Shown in pieces: positions 8,484 to 16,613 of a stretch of 64,000 bases of DNA. Numbering within the stretch: position 1 is the first letter of the stretch; the number at the start of each line of letters is the position of its first letter. This DNA comes from Fictibacillus phosphorivorans (GTDB lineage: Bacteria > Bacillota > Bacilli > Bacillales > Fictibacillaceae): assembly GCF_001629705.1 (NCBI RefSeq), contig NZ_CP015378.1:496001-560000 (forward strand), read 5' to 3'. The notes beneath the pieces were generated by a model that was not told the DNA's origin, made no database searches, and saw only the letters and a program-made list of their open reading frames with translations. The position numbers were made by a program, and so were the translations under genes.

Positions 8484-9399
8484 GAATATACCTCCTCTTA
8501 ATTATCACGTATTGAACACTTTTAACTGCTGCAAATAATGGAATGACAATGAGCAGTAAAAGCATGGCTTTCGTTTCATAAGGCTGTTCACTTAAAAGAA
8601 TTTTAATAACACCGTTCATTTTAAAAAGGTATTCTAAGACGACCATCTGACTGAATAATAGAAGCATCACGATCGGAAAGTGAACACTCAGTTCAGAGAT
8701 GGTATTGCTTAAAAGATGCTTAGATATAATAACAGATTTACTGATCCCTTTTGAACGAGCAAAGGTGATATAATCCTTATTCATCTCTGTCTCTGAAAGT
8801 AATAACAGTATTTTAAACAAATAGATACCAGGTACAATACTGAGTGTTACAAGTGGGATCAAAAGTGCAGGTTCTTTGCTGGATGTAAAAGGATTTGCGG
8901 CAAGCCACCCAGTTTGTTTATAAATCCACACAACGAATAACTGTATGAAAAAAACAAAGAACAAATCTGGTAATGATTCTAGAAGACTGCAGTATTTTAA
9001 AAGTACTTGCTTTAAGAATGAAGGAAGAAGTTCCGTCATCCAACCAAGTGCTAAAGCCATAGTGATAGCAATTATAAAACTAGCTAAGATGAGACCGACA
9101 GTATAGATGACAATACCCCAAATCTCTGGAAATAGAGCTCTTTCCGTTATTTGATCGAGAAACACGACAGAGCGGTTTACGGGCATTTTAGGAAAGGCGA
9201 GTGTTTGAGTTTGTGTGTATAGAGTTAATGAATGTGGTCTAGTTAGTTGGACTATGGTTTCGATAACAGTCTGTCCATAACGAAACAGGCTGAATTTCAA
9301 CGTGTCCTCTCCAGCAAATAGTGAAGGTGTTGCTGAGAGTAATATAACACCTATGGAAAGCAATAGATAATGTTTCATTAATACTACTAATTTTTTCAT
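8473..9399 (-). CDS. Oligopeptide-type ABC permease (OppB/DppB-like)
   Basis: A 308-residue permease with an N-terminal hydrophobic helix and a large extracytoplasmic segment, followed by about five helices. The EAA loop reads DYITFARSKGISKSVIISKH and is followed by LLSN. It is weakly conserved compared with true OppB but the topology fits. The ribosome binding site AAAGGAAA precedes the ATG. It lies 14 bp after the ArsR-type regulator gene, in the same direction, so regulator and permeases are probably one transcript. Confidence 0.82.
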   Translation of the reverse strand: MKKLVVLMKHYLLLSIGVILLSATPSLFAGEDTLKFSLFRYGQTVIETIVQLTRPHSLTLYTQTQTLAFPKMPVNRSVVFLDQITERALFPEIWGIVIYTVGLILASFIIAITMALALGWMTELLPSFLKQVLLKYCSLLESLPDLFFVFFIQLFVVWIYKQTGWLAANPFTSSKEPALLIPLVTLSIVPGIYLFKILLLLSETEMNKDYITFARSKGISKSVIISKHLLSNTISELSVHFPIVMLLLFSQMVVLEYLFKMNGVIKILLSEQPYETKAMLLLLIVIPLFAAVKSVQYVIIKRRYIHAE

Positions 9400-9413
9400 G
9401 ACTTAGTTTCCTT

Positions 9414-10460
9414 TCACGTTAAGTCAGCCGTGAAAATGTACTCGTCTAAAACTGGCTGCTGCATAAATTGAGCGACATCTGTACGAAGTGATTCCAGTCT
9501 CTCTCGCTTACCGGTGTAAAAAACGTAATAACCTTTTCTTTGCGTTTCGGCTAAACCGCATAAAAGCAACTGCTTTAAATGATTGGATACAGTAGCTTCA
9601 GTGAGATGGTATTTATAAGCGAGTTGTTTCGTGCTGTAAGGATGGTGAAGCAAGTCTTGCAGAATTTTAAGTCTTGTTGGTTCACTTAGTGCCTTTAATA
9701 ATGTCATTAAATCCTCAGGTGGTTCATGGTTTTTTTCTGAATCGGGTACAGCAACATGGAGTGCGATGCTAACACGGTCTTGGTTGCAGCAAAGCATGAC
9801 GTGTGGTGTAGCGAATGTAGATGGCTGAATTATGAGTCTAGGAAACTCTTCAAAAGAAAACGTGTAAACATCATTCTTTTTAATTTTTATTGAATCAGAA
9901 CTTACTGAAACATCAGGATGTATGCTGTTTAAACTTTCAATTTCCGAGTCACTCAGTTCTTTCTTAAAATTGTCTGAAGCTCTTGCAATCCAAGGCGTAA
10001 TTCTGAAAAGCTCTTCTGCAAACAAGTAACGATTGTATTCATAAAAGAAATCACAAAACTTCCTTTTCCAGTGCGCAGCATGTAAAAGAATGTCTCGTTC
10101 AATTGAGTGAAGGGGTGCTGATGCAGGACTGTTTTTCCACTTTAGCAAAGAGTCACTTCCATATTTCTCACCTAGCAAGAGATAGGAAAACGTTAAGTCT
10201 GGTATGAGTGCTATACGTTCAATGGCCTCTTCAACGGTAGATTCATTAAATTGAAATTCGTTTCGAATGTTAACGAAATACATCCAGTCATAAGAAAGCG
10301 GACCCCATTCTTTAATTAAAAGTAAAAGATCATGTGGTAATTTGTTTTTTGCTTTTTCAGCCCATGCAAGTCGATATGGGTGGTGAGCAGGATTCTGAAT
10401 AACGTGGAGGCTCATTATCATTTCATTAAAAGGCGAAAAGTCAACTGAAACTAGTGCCAT
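9414..10460 (-). CDS. ArsR/SmtB-type winged-helix regulator with long N-terminal domain
   Basis: A 348-residue protein; the last ~100 residues are an ArsR-type winged helix (LLKALSEPTRLKILQDLLHH, then TKQLAYKYHLTEATVSNHLK and a GYYVFYTGKR wing). The ~240-residue N-terminal part is unlike classic small ArsR sensors and carries no obvious CxC metal site, so it likely senses something else. It heads the operon with the two oligopeptide-type permeases, which suggests it controls them. Start supported by GGAAGGAAG upstream of the ATG. Confidence 0.8.
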   Translation of the reverse strand: MALVSVDFSPFNEMIMSLHVIQNPAHHPYRLAWAEKAKNKLPHDLLLLIKEWGPLSYDWMYFVNIRNEFQFNESTVEEAIERIALIPDLTFSYLLLGEKYGSDSLLKWKNSPASAPLHSIERDILLHAAHWKRKFCDFFYEYNRYLFAEELFRITPWIARASDNFKKELSDSEIESLNSIHPDVSVSSDSIKIKKNDVYTFSFEEFPRLIIQPSTFATPHVMLCCNQDRVSIALHVAVPDSEKNHEPPEDLMTLLKALSEPTRLKILQDLLHHPYSTKQLAYKYHLTEATVSNHLKQLLLCGLAETQRKGYYVFYTGKRERLESLRTDVAQFMQQPVLDEYIFTADLT

Positions 10461-10697
10461 TTACATCTTCCTTCCATTATGAATGATTTATAATTTGATT
10501 AGCTGAAGATCGAATTAGTTTTTTGTATTTCCAAAATTACAAATAATTTACATTCTAATGGGTGATAAGTCAATGTTTATTTTCTGGACTTAAGACCTGA
10601 TTTTTCACAAGTCAAAGCTTTTTGTTATAAATAAGCATTCATTATCCTGTAAGATATAAACATAATTACATTGCATAGCAGAAATGAGGAAATACAT

Positions 10698-11243
10698 ATG
10701 AAAATCATGGTTATCGCAGGAAGTCCGACAGCAGAATCAAGAACAAGAGGAATTGCACAGTTCGCTGCTGAATCGTTGAATCAGATGAATGTGGAAGTAT
10801 TATATTTTGATGTAGGAATGGATAAATTGCCTCTATTTACAGGAGATGCTACAACAGCTCAAAATGAAACGGTAAAAAAATTAGCTGAGTATGCAGAACA
10901 AGCAGATGGATTCTTTGTAACGAGCCCAGAGTATCATAGCGGAATAAGTGGAGCTCTAAAAAATGCGCTTGATTTCTTAGGAGGAAAACATTTTAAGAAT
11001 AAACCATCAGCGATTGCTGTTGCTGCAGGAGGCGGTAAAGGCGGCATGAACGCATTGACCAACCTTCGCACCGTGCTTCGTGGCGTCTATAGCTTAGTAC
11101 TGCCAGATCAATTTGTTGCAGATCCGGTTAATTTTGATGAAGGTAACGTACTCGTTGATGAATTGGCACAAACGCGTGTGCGTGAATTAACACTTCAATT
11201 AAAAGAGTTAACAGAAGCGATCTCAGTAAACCAAGTAAAATAA
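10698..11243 (+). CDS. NADPH-dependent FMN reductase (azoreductase-like flavodoxin fold)
   Basis: A 181-residue cytosolic protein; start at the ATG at 10698 with GAGGAAA upstream. The N-terminal phosphate loop GSPTAESRTRGIA binds FMN, and the block SPEYHSGISGALKNALDFLG is diagnostic of the FMN_red family (quinone, azo dye or chromate reductases). A GGGKGGMNAL segment follows. It is monocistronic with its own terminator. The physiological substrate cannot be told from sequence. Confidence 0.9.
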   Translation: MKIMVIAGSPTAESRTRGIAQFAAESLNQMNVEVLYFDVGMDKLPLFTGDATTAQNETVKKLAEYAEQADGFFVTSPEYHSGISGALKNALDFLGGKHFKNKPSAIAVAAGGGKGGMNALTNLRTVLRGVYSLVLPDQFVADPVNFDEGNVLVDELAQTRVRELTLQLKELTEAISVNQVK

Positions 11244-11254
11244 AAATTGTAATT

Positions 11255-11286
11255 GACAGTCTGTGAAAAGCAGACTGTCTTTTTTA
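11255..11286 (+). terminator. Terminator of the FMN reductase gene
   Basis: A 9-bp perfect stem (GACAGTCTG with CAGACTGTC, 7-base loop) followed by six T. Confidence 0.9.
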
Positions 11287-11344
11287 ATTATAAGGCTGTC
11301 CTATTCAACACCCCTTTTTCATAAGATAAAGAGAGGTGGACAGA

Positions 11345-11761
11345 ATGGAAAATGCTATATTAATAATCTTACTCCTAACAACTGCTGGTCTCATCATCAG
11401 GAGTATATGGATGCTCTTTAAACATCCTGGAATTAAGGAACATCTCATGCCAGCGAGCCATCTGCTGATTTTGTTCATCGTGTACGGAACAATCATTTCA
11501 GGATTTGGGCTTATTTATGCACTTATCTCTCTAATGGGCTATCCCGTTATAAAACTAGAATTGAATCAGAGTGACTTTTTCTCTTTTATAGAAGCATGCA
11601 TCTATTTCAGCAGCACGACGATTTTGTCAGTTGGATACGGAGACATCGTACCTGTTGGAGCGGGAAGGTGGATTGCCGCGCTTCAAGCACTCATCGGGTA
11701 CTTGCTGCCGATTGCTTTCGTATTATCTTCAGTTGTTTACCACAACAGAACAGCAAAATAG
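11345..11761 (+). CDS. Two-TM potassium channel-like protein
   Basis: A 138-residue membrane protein. A GTG nine bases earlier is possible but would overlap the ribosome binding site AGAGGTGG, so the ATG at 11345 is chosen. It has an N-terminal helix, a second helix (LLILFIVYGTIISGFGLIYA), then the pore helix and selectivity filter SVGYGDIVPVG and a last helix (ALQALIGYLLPIAFVLSSVV). The filter is S-V-G-Y-G-D rather than T-V-G-Y-G-D. There is no cytosolic RCK domain, so gating is unclear. It fits the Ion_trans_2 family. Confidence 0.85.
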   Translation: MENAILIILLLTTAGLIIRSIWMLFKHPGIKEHLMPASHLLILFIVYGTIISGFGLIYALISLMGYPVIKLELNQSDFFSFIEACIYFSSTTILSVGYGDIVPVGAGRWIAALQALIGYLLPIAFVLSSVVYHNRTAK

Positions 11762-11826
11762 TTGTTGAAAAATAACGAAATAGGCTACCCTTAAAGAAGA
11801 TAAATCTTTAAGGAGGTCTAAACTCA

Positions 11827-12297
11827 ATGACGATAGAAACAGGAAGTAAAGCTCCAGACTTTAAATTACCGGCAAGTAATGGAGAAGAAGTGGCATTAAC
11901 AGATTTTAAAGGGAAAAATGTGGTCCTCTACTTTTATCCAAAAGATATGACGCCAGGATGTACAACGCAAGCATGTGATTTTAGAGATCGTCATGAAGAT
12001 TTTAAGAAACAGAATACGGTTATTCTTGGGGTGAGTCCTGATCCATTAGCTAGACATGACAAATTTATCGAGAAGCATGGTCTGCCGTTCATCCTTTTAG
12101 CGGATGAGGAGCATAAAGTTGCTGAACTTTACGATGTGTGGAAACTGAAAAAAAACTTTGGCAAGGAATACATGGGAATCGAACGCTCCACATTTATTAT
12201 TGATGGAGAAGGAAACATCGCGAAAGAATATCGAAAAGTGAAAGTGAAAGATCACGTAGAAGAAGCATTGAAATTTATAGAAGAAAATCTGTCATAG
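11827..12297 (+). CDS. bcp: Thiol peroxidase/peroxiredoxin Bcp
   Basis: A 156-residue atypical 2-Cys peroxiredoxin that reduces hydrogen and organic peroxides using thioredoxin. The peroxidatic Cys45 and resolving Cys50 are both present in DMTPGCTTQACDFRD, with the usual spacing of the BCP class. Later conserved blocks are LGVSPDP and the GIERSTFIID segment. Start supported by TAAGGAGGT. It lies upstream of perR as in B. subtilis (ygaF-perR), though here separated by inserted genes. Confidence 0.95.
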   Translation: MTIETGSKAPDFKLPASNGEEVALTDFKGKNVVLYFYPKDMTPGCTTQACDFRDRHEDFKKQNTVILGVSPDPLARHDKFIEKHGLPFILLADEEHKVAELYDVWKLKKNFGKEYMGIERSTFIIDGEGNIAKEYRKVKVKDHVEEALKFIEENLS

Positions 12298-12327
12298 AAA
12301 AAAGCCCTGAGAAATCGGGGCTTTTTA
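12297..12327 (+). terminator. Bidirectional terminator between bcp and sspH
   Basis: An 8-bp stem (AGCCCTGA with TCGGGGCT, GAAA loop) is flanked by A-run and T-run, so it can act on both convergent transcripts. It overlaps the last bases of sspH. Confidence 0.85.
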
Positions 12328-12504
12328 ACTTTCCTGAAGTTCGTTAACCGGTATGTCCAATTCGTGATCCGGCTGTTCTCTTGTGTAAGCTCTAGCGGTT
12401 TGATTGTTTTCATCAACAGATTGAAGCCATACAGGGGTTCCGTTATAAAGCACTACGATCTCTTTTTCAGACTCAATGATCTGTTGAGCACGTGATACGT
12501 TCAT
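12325..12504 (-). CDS. sspH: Small acid-soluble spore protein, H type
   Basis: A 59-residue protein starting MNVSRAQQIIESEKEIVV and ending DIPVNELQES, which matches the SASP-H family in length and sequence throughout. The ATG at 12504 is nine bases after GGAGGTG; an in-frame GTG 18 bases upstream would place the ribosome binding site inside the gene. SASP-H proteins accumulate in the forespore core. A sigma-G promoter is visible just upstream. Its presence marks the organism as an endospore former. Confidence 0.95.
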   Translation of the reverse strand: MNVSRAQQIIESEKEIVVLYNGTPVWLQSVDENNQTARAYTREQPDHELDIPVNELQES

Positions 12505-12528
12505 GAATTCATTCACCTCCACGGAAAA

Positions 12529-12558
12529 TAGTATGCAACAGAGGCTGTTAGACTATGC
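12529..12558 (-). promoter_or_regulatory. Sigma-G promoter of sspH
   Basis: On the minus strand GCATA (-35) is separated by 18 bp from CATACTA (-10), a full match to the forespore sigma-G consensus (GHATR, CATNHTA). It lies 25 bp upstream of the sspH start codon. Confidence 0.8.
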
Positions 12559-12649
12559 TTTTGCTTCTTAATAAATAGGCATGATGGCTTATGCGTGATA
12601 AAATGAAATAGTGTGAATTTTATAACAGATAATTTCGGGGGTATACATA

Positions 12650-13759
12650 ATGAGAGACGAACGATTAACGACGTTGGCAAGAACATTGTTAACACATTCA
12701 TTAAAGGTTGAAAAAGGGCAAAAAGTACTTATAACTTCATTCTTAGCTGGGAAACCACTTGTAAAAGAACTTGTTCAAGAAACATATAAACTAGGTGCTT
12801 TTCCATACGTACAACTTGCAGACGAAGAGATTTCACGTGCTTTAATGATGGGGTCAACAAGAGAACATTCTGAGGCACAGTTGAAATGGGATCTGACACG
12901 TATTGAGGATATCGATGCGTATATTTCCATTCAATGTAAAAATAATGATGCAGAATTCTCAGAAGTTCCAAGTGAAATCTTCCAGATGAAAGCGGAGATT
13001 AATAAGCCTGTTCAAAATATGATCATCAACGACCGCCAATGGGTATTATTAAACTACCCAACAACAGGTCTCGCGCAAATGGCAAAAATGAGCTTAGAAA
13101 AGTTCACTGATTTTGTGCTTGATGTGTGTAACGTTGATTATAAAGCGATGGCTGAAGCGCAAAAACCACTTCATGCATTGATGGAAAGAACAGATAAAGT
13201 TCGCATCACGTCTCCAGGAACTGATCTGACGTTCTCGATCAAAGGCATCCCAGCCGTAATGTGCGCAGGTGAGAATAACATTCCTGATGGTGAAGTCTTT
13301 ACGGCACCAGTAAAAGACAGTGTGAATGGAACCATTACCTATAACACGCCTTGCCCTTATCACGGTACAACGTTTAACAACGTAAAACTTACATTTAAAG
13401 ATGGGAAAATCGTGGAGGCCACTTCTGACAATACAGAAAAACTAAATGAAATCTTCAATACCGATGAAGGTGCTCGTTATGTTGGAGAATTTGCGATCGG
13501 TGTAAATCCTCTGATCCAGCATCCAATGGGAGATATCTTATTTGATGAAAAGATAGGCGGCAGCATTCACTTCACGCCTGGAAGAGCGTATCAAGATGCA
13601 TACAACGGAAACGAATCAGGGATCCACTGGGATATGGTATTGATCCAGCGTCCAGAGTACGGCGGTGGAGAGATCTACTTTGACGATGTATTGATCAGAA
13701 AAGACGGCTTGTTCGTACTGCCAGAACTTCAAGGGTTGAATCCTGAGAACCTAAAATAA
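12650..13759 (+). CDS. M29-family metalloaminopeptidase
   Basis: A 369-residue cytosolic aminopeptidase (AmpS/PepS/AmpT family). Metal-ligand and catalytic blocks visible are GENNIPDGEVFTAP, VGEFAIGVNP, GGSIHFTPGRAY, the GIHWDM histidine and the terminal IYFDDVLIRKDG aspartates. It is about 40 residues shorter than B. subtilis AmpS, so it belongs to the shorter M29 branch. The ribosome binding site is TCGGGGG. Its transcript would cross a 128-bp dispersed repeat before reaching the terminator at 13997. Confidence 0.9.
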   Translation: MRDERLTTLARTLLTHSLKVEKGQKVLITSFLAGKPLVKELVQETYKLGAFPYVQLADEEISRALMMGSTREHSEAQLKWDLTRIEDIDAYISIQCKNNDAEFSEVPSEIFQMKAEINKPVQNMIINDRQWVLLNYPTTGLAQMAKMSLEKFTDFVLDVCNVDYKAMAEAQKPLHALMERTDKVRITSPGTDLTFSIKGIPAVMCAGENNIPDGEVFTAPVKDSVNGTITYNTPCPYHGTTFNNVKLTFKDGKIVEATSDNTEKLNEIFNTDEGARYVGEFAIGVNPLIQHPMGDILFDEKIGGSIHFTPGRAYQDAYNGNESGIHWDMVLIQRPEYGGGEIYFDDVLIRKDGLFVLPELQGLNPENLK

Positions 13760-13814
13760 ATGCTCTTCCCAAAGTATTATTGCTTTTGGAGGTATTTCGT
13801 TTTCTTCATTGCTT

Positions 13815-13942
13815 GTTGATTGGAGTGTAAGGTGAGAGACTCCTGCGGGACAAGCGGTCAGGTGAGATACTTAAGGGTACAAAGCGGCAAGGAGCTCACC
13901 GCCTGCCCCGCGGAAAGCGAAGCACCTGGAACGGAAATCAAC
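13815..13942 (+). repeat. Dispersed 128-bp palindromic repeat, copy 2
   Basis: 128 bp bounded by GTTGATT...AATCAAC, clearly homologous to the other copies but the most diverged in the centre (GATACTTAAGGGTACAAAGC). The GGTGAG/CTCACC stem is intact. It sits between the aminopeptidase gene and the nearest downstream terminator. Confidence 0.9.
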
Positions 13943-13996
13943 TCCCTTTAAAAAGCTTTTTAATACGAAACAGCCAAAAAAAAAACAGCAACAACT

Positions 13997-14027
13997 AAAA
14001 AAGCGGGGAGCACGTTCCCGCTTTTTC
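13997..14027 (+). terminator. Terminator downstream of aminopeptidase and repeat copy 2
   Basis: A strong stem AAAAAGCGGGGA with TTCCCGCTTTTT (one G-T pair), 5-base loop, T-rich 3' arm. It is 27 bp before the dehydrogenase start codon. Confidence 0.85.
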
Positions 14028-14053
14028 TATTACACGAAAAGAAGGTGTTTCTT

Positions 14054-15004
14054 ATGATTCTTTCAAGCGCACGTTTACGAGATGAGATAAAGGAAGAGAT
14101 AAAGAACAAGTTCCCGGAAGAAGAATTTCACTTTTATAATAATATGAAAGAAGCTAAGGCGTATCTTAATCAAGCAGAAGTCTTAGTATCCTATGGAGAA
14201 GATCTTACTGATGAGTTGGTCGCTGAAGCAAAAGCATTAAAATGGATCATGGTCATTTCAGCCGGCCTTGATAAAATGCCTTTCAATGCTTTAGAAAAAC
14301 AAGGTGTTCTAATCACCAACGCAAGAGGCATCCACAAAACCCCTATGGCAGAATATACGATCTCTATGATGCTGCACGTGTCACGTAAAGCAAATATACT
14401 TTTAGAAAATCAGAAACAGCATATCTGGGATCGGAAAGTTCCGATGACTGAGGTCTCCGGGAAGACGCTTGGTATCTTGGGAACAGGAGCAATCGGATGC
14501 GAGATAGCAAGACTTGCGAAAGCTTTTAACATGAAAACCATCGGGTTTAACAGAAGTGGGCATCCGGCTGAAAACTGTGATGTTATCGTGGATAAAGAAG
14601 GAATCTCTACGCTTTATGAAGAAAGTGATTTTATCGTCAATGTGCTCCCATCAACACCACAGACTTATCAGTTCGTTGGAAAGAATGCCTTCTCTTTAAT
14701 GAAACCAAACGCCGTATTCATTAATATCGGAAGAGGAAAAACGGTAGATGAAGAAGAGTTGATCCATGTATTACAAGACGAGAAGATTGGCCACGCCGTT
14801 CTAGATGTGTTTGAAAAAGAACCGCTAAAAGAGGAAAGCCCTTTATGGGATTTAAAGAACGTAACGGTGACACCGCACCTTTCGGGGATTTCACCTCAAT
14901 ACCAAGAAAGAGCGATCGAGATCTTTTGTGATAATCTAACTCTATTTAGAAAAGATAAGCAAGAAGAGATGATCAATATCATTCCATTTGACCGGGGGTA
15001 TTAA
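14054..15004 (+). CDS. D-isomer-specific 2-hydroxyacid dehydrogenase
   Basis: A 316-residue NAD(P)-dependent dehydrogenase. The ATG at 14054 (MILSSARLRDEIK) follows AGAAGGTG; an in-frame GTG at 14045 is inside that site. The nucleotide fold shows LGILGTGAIGCEIARLAKAF. The catalytic Arg, Glu and His are in NIGRGKTVDEEEL, DVFEKEPL and PHLSG. Substrate (phosphoglycerate, hydroxypyruvate or another 2-hydroxyacid) is not determined; the protein lacks the ACT domain of SerA. It is followed after 1 bp by the cobalamin adenosyltransferase gene, so the two are co-transcribed. Confidence 0.9.
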   Translation: MILSSARLRDEIKEEIKNKFPEEEFHFYNNMKEAKAYLNQAEVLVSYGEDLTDELVAEAKALKWIMVISAGLDKMPFNALEKQGVLITNARGIHKTPMAEYTISMMLHVSRKANILLENQKQHIWDRKVPMTEVSGKTLGILGTGAIGCEIARLAKAFNMKTIGFNRSGHPAENCDVIVDKEGISTLYEESDFIVNVLPSTPQTYQFVGKNAFSLMKPNAVFINIGRGKTVDEEELIHVLQDEKIGHAVLDVFEKEPLKEESPLWDLKNVTVTPHLSGISPQYQERAIEIFCDNLTLFRKDKQEEMINIIPFDRGY

Positions 15005-15005
15005 A

Positions 15006-15554
15006 ATGAAAATATACACAAAGACTGGAGATAAAGGAACAACATCCTTAATCTTTGGTGAACGCGTTTCTAAAAATGATGTACGCGTAGACGCATATGG
15101 TACGTGTGATGAAGCAAATAGCATGATTGGATTTGGTGTAAGTTTGCTGCCTAAGGAAGAATGGGCGGAGACTGCTACGACGGTTATGCAAAAAGTTCAG
15201 ACTGTCCTTTTCCATGTTGGAGCTGAACTAGCTACTCCAGCAGGGAAAGAAGTAGCATGGAAATTAAAAGATGAAGATATCTCATTTCTTGAAGAGACGA
15301 TTGATGAATGGCAAGCAGGACTGAAACCTTTAAAGCAGTTCATACTTCCCGGAGGATCTCCATCTGCAAGTGCACTTCATACGGCAAGAACAATTGCGAG
15401 GCGAGCAGAACGTATTGCTGTAGAAATAGAAGGTGTGAATCCACTTGTGTTGTCTTATCTGAACAGACTTTCTGATTTCCTTTTTGTTGCGGCACGTTAC
15501 GTAAATCAACAAATGAAAGTGAACGAACCAGTTCTACACGAAGATCATTCATAA
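15006..15554 (+). CDS. Cob(I)alamin adenosyltransferase, PduO type
   Basis: A 182-residue ATP:cob(I)alamin adenosyltransferase that makes coenzyme B12 and, in bacilli, is called YvqK. The ATP-binding N-terminus KIYTKTGDKGTTSLIFGERV and the conserved helix ARTIARRAERIAV with its Arg residues are present, along with LNRLSDFLFVAARYVN near the end. Start at the ATG at 15006 after CCGGGGG. No B12 biosynthesis genes are in the window. Confidence 0.93.
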   Translation: MKIYTKTGDKGTTSLIFGERVSKNDVRVDAYGTCDEANSMIGFGVSLLPKEEWAETATTVMQKVQTVLFHVGAELATPAGKEVAWKLKDEDISFLEETIDEWQAGLKPLKQFILPGGSPSASALHTARTIARRAERIAVEIEGVNPLVLSYLNRLSDFLFVAARYVNQQMKVNEPVLHEDHS

Positions 15555-15580
15555 TAGAGTAGGTCTTACATACACTTCAA

Positions 15581-15627
15581 TTGACAAAACCTGTAGAATA
15601 GCAGTAGACTAATTATAACGATTATAA
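15581..15627 (+). promoter_or_regulatory. perR promoter with overlapping Per box
   Basis: TTGACA at 15581 and TAGACT at 15605 are separated by 18 bp. TTATAACGATTATAA at 15613-15627 differs from the PerR consensus TTATAATnATTATAA at one position and covers the expected transcription start. This supports negative autoregulation of perR, as known in B. subtilis. Confidence 0.85.
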
Positions 15628-15661
15628 AGTAAGAATTCTTAAAGAAATGGGGTGCATGACG

Positions 15662-16093
15662 ATGTCAAGCGCTAAAATAAATGCGGCAATCGACAACTTA
15701 AAATCAGTGGGTGTACGCATTACACCTCAGCGTCATGCTATCTTAGAGCATCTTATCCAATCAATGTCCCATCCCACAGCTGATGAGATTTACAAAGCGC
15801 TGGAGGGAAAGTTTCCAAATATGAGTGTAGCAACAGTCTACAATAACCTTAGAGTATTTAAAGAAGCGGGTCTTGTAAAAGAACTCACTTATGGGGATTC
15901 ATCAAGCCGATTTGATTGTGTGACGACGGATCATTATCATATTATCTGTGACTCATGCGGAAAGATTGTGGATTTTCATTATCCAGGTCTTGATGAAGTT
16001 GAGAGTCTAGCAGAATCTGTAACAGGCTTTGATGTAGGACGACACCGTATGGAAATTTACGGAGTATGCCCGGATTGCAAAAGAAAACATTAA
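15662..16093 (+). CDS. perR: Peroxide-sensing Fur-family repressor PerR
   Basis: A 143-residue metalloregulator that represses peroxide-defence genes and is inactivated by Fe-catalysed oxidation of its His ligands. The DNA-binding domain contains [16 protein letters not shown] and [19 protein letters not shown]. Regulatory metal ligands are recognisable: the His of SHPTADEIY, the Asp of SRFDC, two His in DHYH and the Asp of VDFH. The structural zinc site is two CxxC motifs (CDSC and CPDC). The start at 15662 is chosen by alignment with the family; nearby in-frame ATGs at 15647 and 15656 are possible. Confidence 0.95.
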   Translation: MSSAKINAAIDNLKSVGVRITPQRHAILEHLIQSMSHPTADEIYKALEGKFPNMSVATVYNNLRVFKEAGLVKELTYGDSSSRFDCVTTDHYHIICDSCGKIVDFHYPGLDEVESLAESVTGFDVGRHRMEIYGVCPDCKRKH

Positions 16094-16098
16094 AAAAA

Positions 16099-16131
16099 AA
16101 AGCTGACTTTCCTTTACGGTAAGTCAGCTTT
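16099..16131 (+). terminator. Bidirectional terminator between perR and ygzB
   Basis: A 9-bp stem (AGCTGACTT with AAGTCAGCT) with an A-run on the left and T-rich right side. It overlaps the ygzB stop codon. Confidence 0.7.
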
Positions 16132-16495
16132 ATCTATTCTCTTTGCGCATTTGGCGTTTAGAGTTGTATTTTTCATCAAATTCTTCGCCCTCAAGACCTT
16201 TATCCATCGTAAGTGGCTGGTTACACGACATACATGCATCTACCCGGCCGAGTACTTTCGTTACTTTTCCACAGTTCGGGCAAACAACCTGTACAGCCTG
16301 AGTAGAAATCATACCGATCCAGAAGTAAACACCAGCACTGGCGATCGTTGCGATAAAACCAATCACCATAAAAATAGACATAACGACAAAACTTGTCTTG
16401 AAAAACAGGCCTGCATACATGATGATAATACCTATAAATACAAGGCTTAACGCGAACGTACGTATTTTATTAATTTTGCTCGTATACTTTATCAT
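16130..16495 (-). CDS. ygzB: YgzB family membrane protein with zinc ribbon (DUF2614)
   Basis: A 121-residue protein with two hydrophobic helices ([19 protein letters not shown] and [20 protein letters not shown]) followed by a cytosolic zinc ribbon CPNC...CMSC and a charged tail. The start at 16495 has GGAGGAGGG just upstream; a longer frame reads through the ribosome binding site. Location between perR and ygxA is conserved in B. subtilis. Function unknown. Confidence 0.9.
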   Translation of the reverse strand: MIKYTSKINKIRTFALSLVFIGIIIMYAGLFFKTSFVVMSIFMVIGFIATIASAGVYFWIGMISTQAVQVVCPNCGKVTKVLGRVDACMSCNQPLTMDKGLEGEEFDEKYNSKRQMRKENR

Positions 16496-16613
16496 ACCTG
16501 TCCCTCCTCCGTTCATTAGTATAACATATGAACTCTTAGGAAAAGAAAAAGGATTTCTTTATTTAGTGTTGAAAGTAACAAACAGGATTTTGTTAAAATG
16601 GGAGATGACCTTC

